64,000 bases of DNA from JADKAV01 sp963769435 (GCA_963769435.1 CAVYLN010000001.1:620001-684000); one strand, 5' to 3'. Counted from the stretch's first letter, positions 43,771 through 52,382 are shown. Program-made: numbers and translations. The notes: a model not told the origin generated them from the sequence alone.

Positions 43771-44553
43771 TCAGATGAACTTCTGCTCGGACAGGTACTC
43801 AGCGATCTTCACTCCGCCGTCACCCTCGTCGGTGACCACGGTGCCTGCCGCCCGTGGCGGAGCCGCAGCGAATTCCGCCACCTCGCTCCACGCGGCGCCC
43901 AGCCCAACCGCGGCCGGCTCGATGCCGGCGTCGGCCAGGGAGATGGTCTCGACCGGCTTCTTCTTGGCCGCCATGATGCCCTTGAAGGAGGGGTAACGGG
44001 GCTCGTTGATCTTCTCCACGACGGAGATGACCGCGGGTGTGCTGGCCTCGACCACGTCGTATCCGTAGTCGGTGAGGCGGTGCACCTTCACGGAACCGTC
44101 GCCGGGCGCCTCCACCTTGTTGGCGAACGTCAACTGCGCCACGCCGAGTCGCTCGGCCACCATGGCCGGCACCACGGACATCCGGGCGTCCGTGGACTCC
44201 GAGCCGAAGATGATCAGGTCCGCACCGCGACCCTCGAGGACCTTCGTGATAGCCAGCGAGGTAGCGATCGCATCCGAACCGGCCAGCGCGTCGTCGAGGA
44301 TGTGGATACCCGCGTCAGCGCCCATGCTCAGGGCCTTGCGGATGGTCTCCGTCGACTGCTCCGGCCCCATGGACAGAACGGTCACCTCGCCACTGGTGGC
44401 CTCGGCGATCTTCAGGGCTTCTTCGACGGCGTACTCGTCGAGTTCGTTCATGACACCGTCCACAGAGGCCCGGTCAAGGGTCTTCGTGGCGGGGTCGAGC
44501 TTCTTCTCCGACCAGGTGTCGGGCACCTGCTTGACGCAGACGACGATCTTCAT
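43771..44553 (-). CDS. etfB: Electron transfer flavoprotein subunit beta
   Basis: AMP-binding subunit of ETF. It has 260 residues. It starts MKIVVCVKQVPDTWSEK; the family signature region LGVAQLTFANKVE, the DYGYDVVEASTPAVISVVEKINEPRYPSFKGIMAAKKKP segment (read in parts) and the alternating beta-alpha order agree. ATG 44553 follows AAGGAGG by about ten bases; the frame extends upstream to 44766 without a better start. A TAGGGT -10 box and a 17-bp palindrome precede it. Confidence 0.97.
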   Translation of the reverse strand: MKIVVCVKQVPDTWSEKKLDPATKTLDRASVDGVMNELDEYAVEEALKIAEATSGEVTVLSMGPEQSTETIRKALSMGADAGIHILDDALAGSDAIATSLAITKVLEGRGADLIIFGSESTDARMSVVPAMVAERLGVAQLTFANKVEAPGDGSVKVHRLTDYGYDVVEASTPAVISVVEKINEPRYPSFKGIMAAKKKPVETISLADAGIEPAAVGLGAAWSEVAEFAAAPPRAAGTVVTDEGDGGVKIAEYLSEQKFI

Positions 44554-44603
44554 GCGGCGGTCGACCTCCTTGGGTGGGTTGCCGCGCCAGCGCACGGCAC
44601 TTG

Positions 44604-44628
44604 ACCCTATGTTACTCACCAGTAGTAA
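44604..44628 (-). promoter_or_regulatory. etfBA promoter with candidate TetR-type operator
   Basis: On the minus strand, TAGGGT at 44609-44604 is a good -10 box. Two bases upstream lies TTACTCACCAGTAGTAA (44612-44628), an imperfect inverted repeat (TTAC...GTAA) of the size used by TetR-family repressors. Binding there would block the promoter. The neighbouring methyltransferase gene is transcribed away from it. Confidence 0.5.
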
Positions 44629-44706
44629 AGGCGCCAACGCTGCCCCCACCGGCACCGGACAACCGGGTACTCGGGAGACGCCGACGCCGACGCCGGCACG
44701 CCCCCG

Positions 44707-44712
44707 TAGCCT
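44707..44712 (+). promoter_or_regulatory. Leaderless -10 box of the methyltransferase-GH57-GT4 operon
   Basis: TAGCCT, seven bases before GTG 44720. Confidence 0.6.
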
Positions 44713-44719
44713 GAGCATC

Positions 44720-45430
44720 GTGACCACAGACCTGCCCCTGACCGGGGAGCGAACGGTTCCGGGCATCGCCCGCGAGCAGTACTGGTTCGCGCGTCACGAG
44801 GTGGTCTACCAGTGGCTCGCTCCCCGCTGCCACGGTCTCAAGGTCGTTGAGGCGGGATCCGGAGAGGGCTACGGCGCGGACATTCTGCGACGTGCCGGCG
44901 CCTACGTCGTCGCGCTCGACTACGACTGGGCCGCCATCACACATGGCGCCGCAAGGTACCCAGTTCCACACGTGCAGGCGAACCTGGCCGCCCTGCCCGT
45001 CTCAGGTGTGGACGTGGTGGTGAGCCTGCAGGTGATCGAGCATCTGTGGGACCTCCCCGGTTTCCTGCGGGAGTCACGCCGGGTCGCCGACTGGATCTGC
45101 CTGAGCACGCCGAACCGCCTGACCTTCTCGCCGGGGCTCGGACGCGGGCAGAAGCCGACGAACCCGTTCCACGTCGAGGAGTTCGACGCCGAGCAACTCA
45201 GTGACCTTGTGCGCACAGCCGGATTCGACGACGTCGAAATCTTCGGCGTCCACCACGGTCAGCGGCTGCGCTCGCGTCCGACGTTGATCGCTGAGCAGAT
45301 CCGCGCGGCCCTCGACGACGACTGGCCCCCGGAGTTGGAGCGCTTCGTCGCCACTGTGAACACCGATGACTTCGCAGTCGACGAGACCGGACTCGACACG
45401 AGCCTGGACCTGGTGGTGATCGCACGATGA
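44720..45430 (+). CDS. SAM-dependent methyltransferase (Rv3030-like)
   Basis: Class I methyltransferase of 236 residues. Motif I is LKVVEAGSGEGYGADIL, motif II ends VVALDYDWAA, and VVVSLQVIEHLWDLPGF is the post-II acidic/His segment; ICLSTPNRLTFSPG follows. It is the first gene of a coupled trio with GH57 and GT4 (its stop overlaps the next ATG by four bases). The same trio in Mycobacterium tuberculosis (Rv3030-Rv3032, from memory) is assigned to methylglucose lipopolysaccharide synthesis, so a sugar O-methyltransferase is the leading guess. Nothing in the sequence proves the acceptor. Confidence 0.8.
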   Translation: MTTDLPLTGERTVPGIAREQYWFARHEVVYQWLAPRCHGLKVVEAGSGEGYGADILRRAGAYVVALDYDWAAITHGAARYPVPHVQANLAALPVSGVDVVVSLQVIEHLWDLPGFLRESRRVADWICLSTPNRLTFSPGLGRGQKPTNPFHVEEFDAEQLSDLVRTAGFDDVEIFGVHHGQRLRSRPTLIAEQIRAALDDDWPPELERFVATVNTDDFAVDETGLDTSLDLVVIAR

Positions 45431-46866
45431 TCGGCCGGTTCGCCCTGGTCCTGCACAGTCACCTCCCCTGGCTTCGCGGACACGGTCGCTGGCCGGTGGG
45501 CGAGGAGTGGCTGTACCAGGCGATCGTATCCAGCTACATCCCCGTGCTCGAGGTGCTGCAGCGGCTGGCCGACCGGGGTCACCGGGACCTTGTGACCGTG
45601 GGCATCACCCCGGTGCTGGCGACACAGCTCGACGATCCGCATTGTCTACACGGGGCACGTTCCTGGGTGGGCGACTGGCTGTGGCGGACCAACGAACTGG
45701 GGCAGGAGGATCCCGTGGCGGCCGCCCGGGAGGCACGGCAGGCCCACGCGACGATGGAGGCCCTGGAAACGGTCCACCGGGCCGGCTTCTCACCGGCGTG
45801 GCGCCGCCTGGCGGACGCCGGTGTCATCGAACTGCTCGGGGGTCCGGCTACCCACCCCTTCCAGCCCCTGCTGGACGACCGCACGGCCGCGTTCAGCCTG
45901 GGCGTGGGACAGGACGACCACACCGTGCGGTTCGGTCAACGTCCACGCGGGATCTGGGCGCCGGAGTGTGGCTACCGGCCGGGGCTCGAAGACCTCTATG
46001 CCGCGGCCGGCGTCGACCATTTCCTGATGGACGGGCCGACGATGCTGCATGTCGGACGACCCACCCACAGCGCATGGACCGTCGGCGACACCGATGTGGT
46101 CGCATTCGGCCGGGATCTGGACGTCACCTACCGGGTCTGGTCTCCGCGCAAGGGCTACCCCGGCCATGCCGAGTATCGGGACTTCCATGTGATGGATGAG
46201 CTGGGATTCCGCACCCGCAGGGTCACCGCGGGGAACGTGCACGGGCAGGCGAAGGACCCCTACGACGAGGCGGCCGCCGCTGCTGCCGTGCGTCGTGACG
46301 CCCATGACTTCGTCGGCGTCGTGCGCAGGCGCCTCGAGGAGTTGGCGCGCCACCGGCCGAATCCCCTGGTCGTGGCGGCCTACGACACCGAACTCTTCGG
46401 GCACTGGTGGTTCGAGGGTCCGGCCTGGCTGGAACAGGTTCTGACACTTCTGCCCGATGCCGGGATCGAGGTGACGACGCTCAGCGGCGCCCACGGCAGC
46501 GTTGCCGGCCGGATCGACCCGCAGCCTGGCTCCTGGGGTAGCGGAAAGGACTTCCGCGTATGGGAGGGCCCCCTCGTGTCGGACATCGTGGACGACAATG
46601 CCGACCTCGTGCGCCGATGGCACAAGCTGGCCGATCCGATCACGCGAGACCCGCGCCAGGACGATCTGGCCACACAGGCCCTACTCGCACTGTCCAGCGA
46701 CTGGGCATTCATGGTCAGCAAGGACAGCGCCGCCGGGTACGCACGGCAACGCCACGAGGGACATCATGCCGCCTTCCAGCGGATCGCCGCCGCGATCGAG
46801 ACCGGCCGCCCCTGTCCGGCGCCGGCGGATCAGCCGTTTGCCCACCTCGACGCCCGGCTTCTGTAG
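45427..46866 (+). CDS. GH57 family alpha-glucan branching-type enzyme
   Basis: 479 residues with the GH57 (beta/alpha)7 barrel and C-terminal DUF1957-like helical domain. Conserved regions: FALVLHSHLPWLRGHG (region 1), GPATHPFQPLL (region 2), GIWAPECGYRPGLEDLY with the nucleophile Glu near residue 179, and AAYDTELFGHWWFEGP with the acid Asp near residue 319. Bacterial GH57 enzymes of this length are mostly 1,4-alpha-glucan branching enzymes. In mycobacteria the homologue acts with the adjacent GT on methylglucose or capsular glucan. It is coupled on both sides: ATGA with the methyltransferase, TAGTG with the GT4. Confidence 0.88.
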   Translation: MIGRFALVLHSHLPWLRGHGRWPVGEEWLYQAIVSSYIPVLEVLQRLADRGHRDLVTVGITPVLATQLDDPHCLHGARSWVGDWLWRTNELGQEDPVAAAREARQAHATMEALETVHRAGFSPAWRRLADAGVIELLGGPATHPFQPLLDDRTAAFSLGVGQDDHTVRFGQRPRGIWAPECGYRPGLEDLYAAAGVDHFLMDGPTMLHVGRPTHSAWTVGDTDVVAFGRDLDVTYRVWSPRKGYPGHAEYRDFHVMDELGFRTRRVTAGNVHGQAKDPYDEAAAAAAVRRDAHDFVGVVRRRLEELARHRPNPLVVAAYDTELFGHWWFEGPAWLEQVLTLLPDAGIEVTTLSGAHGSVAGRIDPQPGSWGSGKDFRVWEGPLVSDIVDDNADLVRRWHKLADPITRDPRQDDLATQALLALSSDWAFMVSKDSAAGYARQRHEGHHAAFQRIAAAIETGRPCPAPADQPFAHLDARLL

Positions 46867-48066
46867 TGCACGTCGTCCACCTCACCTGGGAGTACCCGCC
46901 GGTCGTCTACGGCGGGCTCGGACGTCACGTGTACGCACTGTCCACCGCACAGGCCGCGGCAGGACATCGCGTCACGGTCGTGACCCAGCAGTCACCTGGC
47001 GCAGCGGAGGCGGAATGGATGGAAGGGGTCCGGGTTCTCCGGGTACCACCGTCCGGGCCGTTCCCCTACCACCTGCCGTCACTGCTGACGTGGGTCGGCC
47101 TGTTGGACGACCGGATCAGGCGGGCGGCCTGCGATCTGGCCGACGTGGACGTTGTGCACGCGCATGACTGGGTCGTGGGTCGTGCCGGGGCGGCGACGGC
47201 GGACCGGTTCGGGGTTCCGCTGGTCGCCACGGTCCACGCCACGGAGGCCGGGCGACACAGCGGCTGGCTTCCGGACGACGTCTCGCGCGCGGTCCACCTG
47301 ATCGAGCAATGGCTGGTCGACGAGGCGGATTCACTGATCGTGTGCTCCCGGGCCATGGCCGACGAGGTGGTGCGCACTCATGGCGCGGACCCCGCGAGGA
47401 TCACCGTGATCCCGAACGGTATCGACGTGGACAACTACAACCGCACCGAGCGGATTCCCGCCGACCTGCGGGAAGGGTCGCCGAGGATCACGTTTGTAGG
47501 TCGTGTCGAGTGGGAGAAGGGGGTCTTCACCGCGGTCGAGGCGATGCCCGCCGTGGTCGCCGAACACCCGGATGCCCGGTTGCGGATCGTCGGCACGGGG
47601 GGCCAGAGCCAGACAGTGCGCGACGCGGTCGGGGCCGCGGGCCTGACCGACAGCGTGCGACTGCTGGGGCACGTCGATGAGGCGACATTGCGTGCGGTCT
47701 ACACGTCGTCGGACATCGCCATTGCGCCGAGTTCCTATGAACCCTTCGGCCTGGTGGCGCTCGAAGCAGCCGCGATGGACGTCCCGCTGATCGTGGGTGA
47801 TACCGGTGGTCTCGCCGAGTTCGTGACCGACGACCGGGGAAGGCGCTGCCGCCCGGGCGACCCGGCAGACCTTGCGGCCGAGATTCTGCAGGCGCTTGCC
47901 GACCCGGCCGGGACACAGCAGCGGCGGGTTGCAGCGCGTGCATGCACTGACCGACTACAGCTGGCCCGCGATCGCCGACCGGACCCGGCTCGTCTACGAG
48001 AACGCGACCCGGGCGCCGCGGCCCGCCCGGCAGACGCGTGCGCCGGGCAACCCGATCGGTGCGTGA
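46866..48066 (+). CDS. GT4-family glycosyltransferase, alpha-glucan elongating type (frameshifted near the end)
   Basis: About 400 residues, GT-B fold. The N-terminal domain HVVHLTWEYPPVVYGGLGRH matches glycogen synthase-like GT4 enzymes (GlgM/Rv3032 type). The donor domain has ITFVGRVEWEKGVFTAVEA and the EX7E motif in APSSYEPFGLVALEAAAMD. The last stretch, from about 47935 (RVHALTDYSWPAIADRTRLVY), is in a different frame, and the length is one base over a multiple of three, consistent with one indel. The protein likely uses ADP- or UDP-glucose to build alpha-1,4-glucan or glucose-phosphate donors. GTG 46866 overlaps the GH57 stop. Confidence 0.88.
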
Positions 48067-48351
48067 TCAGGCCGACTGGTACGAACGCGCGCGAGCCGAA
48101 CTCGCGTAGGACCCCATGTCGATGAAGAAGGCGAGCACGACGAAGAACCAGGTGAACCCCGTCACCTCGCCCAGCCACCAGTAGAACAACACGTAGGTCA
48201 ACGTCGTGTAGGGCAGCAGGAGCAGACCGATCAGGGGCACGATCCAGTCACCGTTGAACGCCCGCTCCACAGCATCGCCGAACAGCCAGATCAGTGCGAG
48301 CGCCACTCGCGGGAAGAAAGCACCGAGCGCTACCGCGAAACAGCCACACAT
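48067..48351 (-). CDS. Small membrane protein, function unknown
   Basis: 94 residues with two to three predicted membrane helices: VALGAFFPRVALALIWLFGD, WIVPLIGLLLLPYTTLTYVLFYWW and FTWFFVVLAFFIDMG. Similar small proteins occur widely in actinobacteria, without known function. ATG 48351 follows GGTGGAGGAAAT. It lies 13 bases downstream of the ATP-grasp gene, so it is likely cotranscribed. Its stop directly abuts that of the convergent GT4 gene. Confidence 0.75.
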   Translation of the reverse strand: MCGCFAVALGAFFPRVALALIWLFGDAVERAFNGDWIVPLIGLLLLPYTTLTYVLFYWWLGEVTGFTWFFVVLAFFIDMGSYASSARARSYQSA

Positions 48352-48364
48352 ATTTCCTCCACCG

Positions 48365-49834
48365 TTATCGGGATCCCAGTCGCCCCATCATGTCAACAAT
48401 CGCGGAGTAATCCCGGCTCGCCTCGTCGAGGGTGTCGGCGATGCACGTGACCCCGACCTTGCCGTACTCGGACAACGCGCCCAGCAGATGGAAGACACAA
48501 CCCCGCTCCGTGACGGGGTCGAAGATCAGTCTGCTGGAGACGGCCGCGGCCAGCAGTTCGGCGACGCTGATCCCGCGGTAGTCGTCGGACTGGAGGTTGT
48601 CCGTGGCGTAGTAGCACTTCTCAGCGCCCTGCGCCGTCACGAAGACCCCGGTGTCCACGAGGTAACGGCCTTCCGTGATCACGGCCATGGCCAGCATCGG
48701 GTGTGTCGTACCCCCCTTGCGAAGGTTGATCTCGATGGCCGACAACCGCTCCCCGGCCTCGACGAAGTCCACCGCGAACCTGCCTCGGGCACCCTTCGCC
48801 TGCAGGACCTCGCCGACCTGCATCATGGCGTCCTGAACCCGCATGCGGTATCGGAGATCGGCGGGGAACGTCGACCCCTCGAAGACCTGGCCGCCATCAC
48901 CGCCGAGCACCTGATCGTGCGTCGACAACGCGCGCAGCGTCCCCTCCGGCCCGATGTATCCCTGGCCGGAGGGCGAGGCACTCACACCGTCGACATACTC
49001 CTCGACGATTCCCCCCATCACCTCGAACCTGGCGGCGAACGACTCGTACGTCTCCGCCGGGCCCTGCATACGCAACTGGGTGGGAAGGGCCGCGGCGATG
49101 TCCGACTCCTCGACGCCGTGGGAGTAGGAGTACAAGGCGTTGCCCTCCCCGGAGAAGCCCTCTTCCAGTTTCACGACGCCGGTGTGCAGATGCGGGCGTT
49201 CCCGCTTCAGCGCGGCAAGGGCACCGACCACCTCGTCCATGGTGCGCAGGCGTTCGAAACCCGCCGGCAGATCGACCCCCGCCTCCCGGAAGACCTCCCG
49301 GCTGCCCGACTTCGTGCCCAAGTAGTCGAGATCCGGCGGATTGCCGAGCAGCGGCAGGCCGAGTTCGATGGCCAATTTGCGCTCCAGTTCAGTCGTGTTC
49401 ATGCACACGAGTGCGGCCGCTCGGGTTGCGCTCAGCACGTCCTTGATCTCCCGGATCCGGGCGGGGCGTTCCAGCAGTTTCTCGGTCAACGGCCGGCGGG
49501 AGAGGTCGTCACAGGTGATCATGGTGAGCCGCTCGCGAGCATGCGACTGGGGGACCCCGGGGATCAGGCCCAGGTAGTAGTCGACGATCACCTCGGAGAT
49601 GGGTGCGCTCGAACAGAACACCAGATGCACCGACGGGTTGTGCAACTGCAGGAGCATCACCAGCAGTCGCTCCTCGTAGTGCTCGACGCCAGTCACGTTC
49701 TTCAGCAGTTCCTGGTCGAACGACATGCTGGGGACGATCACCAGTCCGTGGGGCGCCGCGGGATCGTCGAGGAAGGCCTCGACCATGTCGGGCAGCGCCG
49801 ACTCCAGGGCCTCGAACTCCGGCTGCCCGCTCAC
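48365..49834 (-). CDS. PGM1-like ATP-grasp peptide ligase-related protein
   Basis: 489 residues. The N-terminal third (VIVPSMSFDQELLKNVTGVEHYEERLL, read in parts) resembles the preATP-grasp domain of PGM1, the peptide ligase of pheganomycin synthesis. The C-terminal half is an ATP-grasp fold: nucleotide-binding GVVKLEEGFSGEGNALY (P-loop-like), IVEEYVDGVSASPSGQ, and the metal-binding AIEINLRKGGTTHPML. Such enzymes join a carboxylate to an amine or hydroxyl via an acyl phosphate. Homologues are common in actinobacteria without a peptide precursor nearby, and none is visible here. GTG 49834 has a leaderless TAACCT box six bases upstream. Confidence 0.8.
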   Translation of the reverse strand: MSGQPEFEALESALPDMVEAFLDDPAAPHGLVIVPSMSFDQELLKNVTGVEHYEERLLVMLLQLHNPSVHLVFCSSAPISEVIVDYYLGLIPGVPQSHARERLTMITCDDLSRRPLTEKLLERPARIREIKDVLSATRAAALVCMNTTELERKLAIELGLPLLGNPPDLDYLGTKSGSREVFREAGVDLPAGFERLRTMDEVVGALAALKRERPHLHTGVVKLEEGFSGEGNALYSYSHGVEESDIAAALPTQLRMQGPAETYESFAARFEVMGGIVEEYVDGVSASPSGQGYIGPEGTLRALSTHDQVLGGDGGQVFEGSTFPADLRYRMRVQDAMMQVGEVLQAKGARGRFAVDFVEAGERLSAIEINLRKGGTTHPMLAMAVITEGRYLVDTGVFVTAQGAEKCYYATDNLQSDDYRGISVAELLAAAVSSRLIFDPVTERGCVFHLLGALSEYGKVGVTCIADTLDEASRDYSAIVDMMGRLGSR

Positions 49835-49840
49835 GGACCC

Positions 49841-49846
49841 AGGTTA
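49841..49846 (-). promoter_or_regulatory. Leaderless -10 box of the PGM1-like gene
   Basis: TAACCT on the minus strand, six bases before GTG 49834. Confidence 0.6.
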
Positions 49847-49907
49847 GCCGCATAGTCGGTGACGGATGTGTTGTTCGGGCTTCGACACTCTCCGGGCACG
49901 AAACCGG

Positions 49908-50609
49908 TCACTGACCCTGGATGTGCTCCTCGGAAGCCACCTTGGTCTTGCGGGCGATGTCCGCCAGTGCCGCACGCCGCGCCGCCGCCGCTTCGTACTC
50001 CGCCCGGCGGTCCTTGAGCACACGCGCGGGTACGCCACCCACCACCGATTGGGGTGGCACCGTGCCACGCACCACCGAGTTGGCGGCCAGGACACAGCCG
50101 GGTCCGACGAACGTGCCTCTGGTCACCGTGACCTTGGTTCCGAGCCAGCAGTCCGGTCCGATCCGCACCGGACTCTTCGCGATGCCCTGATCCTTGATCG
50201 GCCTGTTCACGTCATCGAAGACGTGGTCGAAATCGCAGACGTAGATCCAATCCGCGAAGATGCAACTGCCCCCGATCTCGATGTCCAAGTACGTGTTGAT
50301 CGTGTTGTCCCGGCCGAACACCGTCTTGTCCCCGACCCGCAGCGTCCCTTCATGCACACGCAGCCGGTTCTCCTCACCGATGTGGACCCACCGCCCGAGT
50401 ATCAGTTGGCCGTACCCCTTGCGGGCGTACAACTCCGCCCGTCGGCCGATGAAGACGAACCCTTCGGTGATGATGTGCCGGTGGCGGACTTTCAGCCACA
50501 GGAATCGCCAGTAGCGCACCAGATACCACCGGCTCCACGCCCGATTGCGCACGATCCAGCGCAGAGAAGCCCACGTCAGGAAGCGGGCGTTGCGCGGATC
50601 CCGACTCAC
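49908..50609 (-). CDS. Left-handed beta-helix (hexapeptide) acyltransferase
   Basis: 233 residues. The N-terminal basic/aromatic segment (WIVRNRAWSRWYLVRYWRF) may associate with the membrane. Hexapeptide repeats run from FIGRRAELYARKGYG to RIGPDCWLGTKVTVTRGTFVG and end VVGGVPARVLKDR, with the catalytic-type His in CDFDHVF. This resembles O-acetyltransferases of the maa/wcaF group and, from memory, Rv3034c, a candidate acyltransferase of the mycobacterial methylglucose polysaccharide region. GTG 50609 overlaps the upstream methyltransferase stop (GTGA). Confidence 0.85.
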   Translation of the reverse strand: MSRDPRNARFLTWASLRWIVRNRAWSRWYLVRYWRFLWLKVRHRHIITEGFVFIGRRAELYARKGYGQLILGRWVHIGEENRLRVHEGTLRVGDKTVFGRDNTINTYLDIEIGGSCIFADWIYVCDFDHVFDDVNRPIKDQGIAKSPVRIGPDCWLGTKVTVTRGTFVGPGCVLAANSVVRGTVPPQSVVGGVPARVLKDRRAEYEAAAARRAALADIARKTKVASEEHIQGQ

Positions 50610-51541
50610 GCCTTGGTTCCGGTGACGCTCACGTTGTAGAAGTACTGCGCCGGCACCACCTTGTTCATCACCTTGGCGTCGAGCGCCGAGAGACCGAGCC
50701 AGGTGCCGTAGGCGAAGTACGCCCACTTGAAGCCCAGCGAGCCGGGCTTGACCGCAGCCTCCACGGTGCGCACCGGCCAGCCGAACCACGACGCGGTGAA
50801 CTCCTCGGTGACCGTGCGGACGTCGACCGCCCCACTGCGCAGGCACAGTCGGCGCAGATCGCCCGGATCGAACGTGTGCACGTCGACGACCGCTTCTAGG
50901 AGTGCGGCGCGGGAGGACTCGTCGAGTTCGGCGTCCGGGCGTGCGTACTTGCCGCGCAGTCCGGGCAGGTGGGTCACCCGCTTCGCGATGTTCCACGTCA
51001 ACTGCGACAGCTTCCGCGCCACGAAGTCGCCCTTGGCCGTGGGCTCTCCGGCGAACACGAACCGACCCCCGGGTTTCAAGACCCGCAGGACCTCCCGCAT
51101 GGCCTGCTCGAGATCCGGGATGTGGTGCAGGACCGCGTGACCGATCACGAGGTCGAAGGTCTCATCGGGGTAGGGCAGCGTCTCGGCGTCGGCGACCCTG
51201 CCCTCGAGGTCGAAGCCGAGATGTGCGCCGTTGCGCTTGGCGACCTCCACCATTCCAGGTGAGAGGTCTGTGACGTGACCCTCGTCGAGGACCCCGGCGA
51301 GTTTCAGGTTGAGCAGGAAGAAGCCAGTGCCACACCCCAGTTCGAGGGCACTGCCGTAGGGCCAGTCCTGATCCCCCGCGACGTTGACGAATCGATCCCT
51401 GGCATAGGTGATGCAGCGCTCGTCGAATGAGATCGACCACTTGTCGTCGTAGGTGTCGGCCTCCCAGTCGTGGTAGAGCAGGTTGGCCAGTTTGGGGTCG
51501 TCCCATGCCTGTTGCAGCTGTTCGGCGGTCGGTGGGGTCAT
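50606..51541 (-). CDS. SAM-dependent methyltransferase (Rv3038c-like)
   Basis: 311 residues, class I fold. Motif I is SALELGCGTGFFLLNL, motif II VTDLSPGMVEVAKR, and the post-motif segment is FDLVIGHAVLHHIPDLEQAMREV. The Methyltransf_11-type core is followed by an unusual C-terminal half of about 120 residues (SSRAALLEAVVDVHTF, WFGWPVRTVEAAVKPG, AYGTWLGLSAL) that matches the longer mycobacterial type. ATG 51541 follows AAGGACG. It sits four bases after the enoyl-CoA hydratase and is coupled to the acyltransferase, so the three form one operon. Confidence 0.85.
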   Translation of the reverse strand: MTPPTAEQLQQAWDDPKLANLLYHDWEADTYDDKWSISFDERCITYARDRFVNVAGDQDWPYGSALELGCGTGFFLLNLKLAGVLDEGHVTDLSPGMVEVAKRNGAHLGFDLEGRVADAETLPYPDETFDLVIGHAVLHHIPDLEQAMREVLRVLKPGGRFVFAGEPTAKGDFVARKLSQLTWNIAKRVTHLPGLRGKYARPDAELDESSRAALLEAVVDVHTFDPGDLRRLCLRSGAVDVRTVTEEFTASWFGWPVRTVEAAVKPGSLGFKWAYFAYGTWLGLSALDAKVMNKVVPAQYFYNVSVTGTKA

Positions 51542-51545
51542 GGGA

Positions 51546-52346
51546 TCATCGTCCTTCGAAACGGGCCTGGCCGGGACCGGATTCCAGGAAGGTTCCCATA
51601 CCGATCTGACGATCCTGTGTGGCGAAGAGCCCGGAGAACTGCTGCCGCTCGATCTCCAGACCGGTACCCAGGTCGACGTCCAAGCCCCGGTCGACCGCGG
51701 TCTTGGCCGCGCGCAGCGCCATCGCCGGACCCCCCACGAACGTCCGGGCCCAGGTCCTGGCCTCGTCCAGCACATCGTCGGGTGCGGCCACGCGATCGAC
51801 CAGTCCGATGCGCAGGGCCTCGTCGGCACGCACGTGCCTTCCGGTGAAGATCATCTCCTTGGCCCTCGCCGGCCCGATCAGCCGCGGGAGGCGTTGCGTG
51901 CCACCGGCACCCGGGATGATGCCGAGCTGGATCTCAGGCAGGCCCAACTTCGCGTTCTCCGCGCACACCCGGAAATCCGCACACAGAGCCAGTTCCAGTC
52001 CGCCGCCGAGCGCATACCCGGTGATCGCCGCGATCGTCGGTTTGCCCAGCGACGAAACCGCCGTGAACGACGCCTGCAGGGCCGCGGAGCGCTCCACCAT
52101 CGTGCGGTGGTCCCAGTCGGCCATCTCCTTGACGTCAGCGCCCGCGGCGAAGACCTTCGGGCCTCCGTAGATGACCACAGAGCTCACGTCGCGGCGCTGA
52201 TCGCATTCCCGCGCGGCAGCGGCGAACTGCTCCTGCACTTCCAGCGACAGCGCGTTCATGGGTGGTCGCTGCAGGGTGATCAGCGCGACCCCTTGCTCCA
52301 CCTCCAGGGCCACGAAACGGCCCCCGGATTCAGGTGTTTGCACCAC
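51546..52346 (-). CDS. Enoyl-CoA hydratase/isomerase family protein
   Basis: Crotonase fold, 266 residues. Oxyanion-hole segments are VFAAGADVKEMA and ALGGGLELALCADFRV. The two catalytic Glu of hydratases fit LGLPEIQLGIIPGAGGTQRL and GYALGGGLELAL. It probably hydrates short- or medium-chain trans-2-enoyl-CoA (EchA17-like by position). The electrons of the preceding oxidation step could pass to the nearby ETF. GTG 52346 (or 52343) follows AAGGAGGA. First gene of the operon running into the methyltransferase and acyltransferase. Confidence 0.93.
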   Translation of the reverse strand: MVQTPESGGRFVALEVEQGVALITLQRPPMNALSLEVQEQFAAAARECDQRRDVSSVVIYGGPKVFAAGADVKEMADWDHRTMVERSAALQASFTAVSSLGKPTIAAITGYALGGGLELALCADFRVCAENAKLGLPEIQLGIIPGAGGTQRLPRLIGPARAKEMIFTGRHVRADEALRIGLVDRVAAPDDVLDEARTWARTFVGGPAMALRAAKTAVDRGLDVDLGTGLEIERQQFSGLFATQDRQIGMGTFLESGPGQARFEGR

Positions 52347-52372
52347 GTCGTCCTCCTTTGCGTCCCACTGGG

Positions 52373-52382
52373 AGGCTAACCT
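52373..52382. promoter_or_regulatory. Overlapping divergent -10 boxes for enoyl-CoA hydratase and glgX
   Basis: AGGCTAACCT carries TAGCCT on the minus strand (52378-52373) and TAACCT on the plus strand (52377-52382), within the near-palindrome GGAGGCTAACCTCC. The two promoters would occlude each other. A leader with a purine-rich GGAGGA follows toward glgX. Confidence 0.4.
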
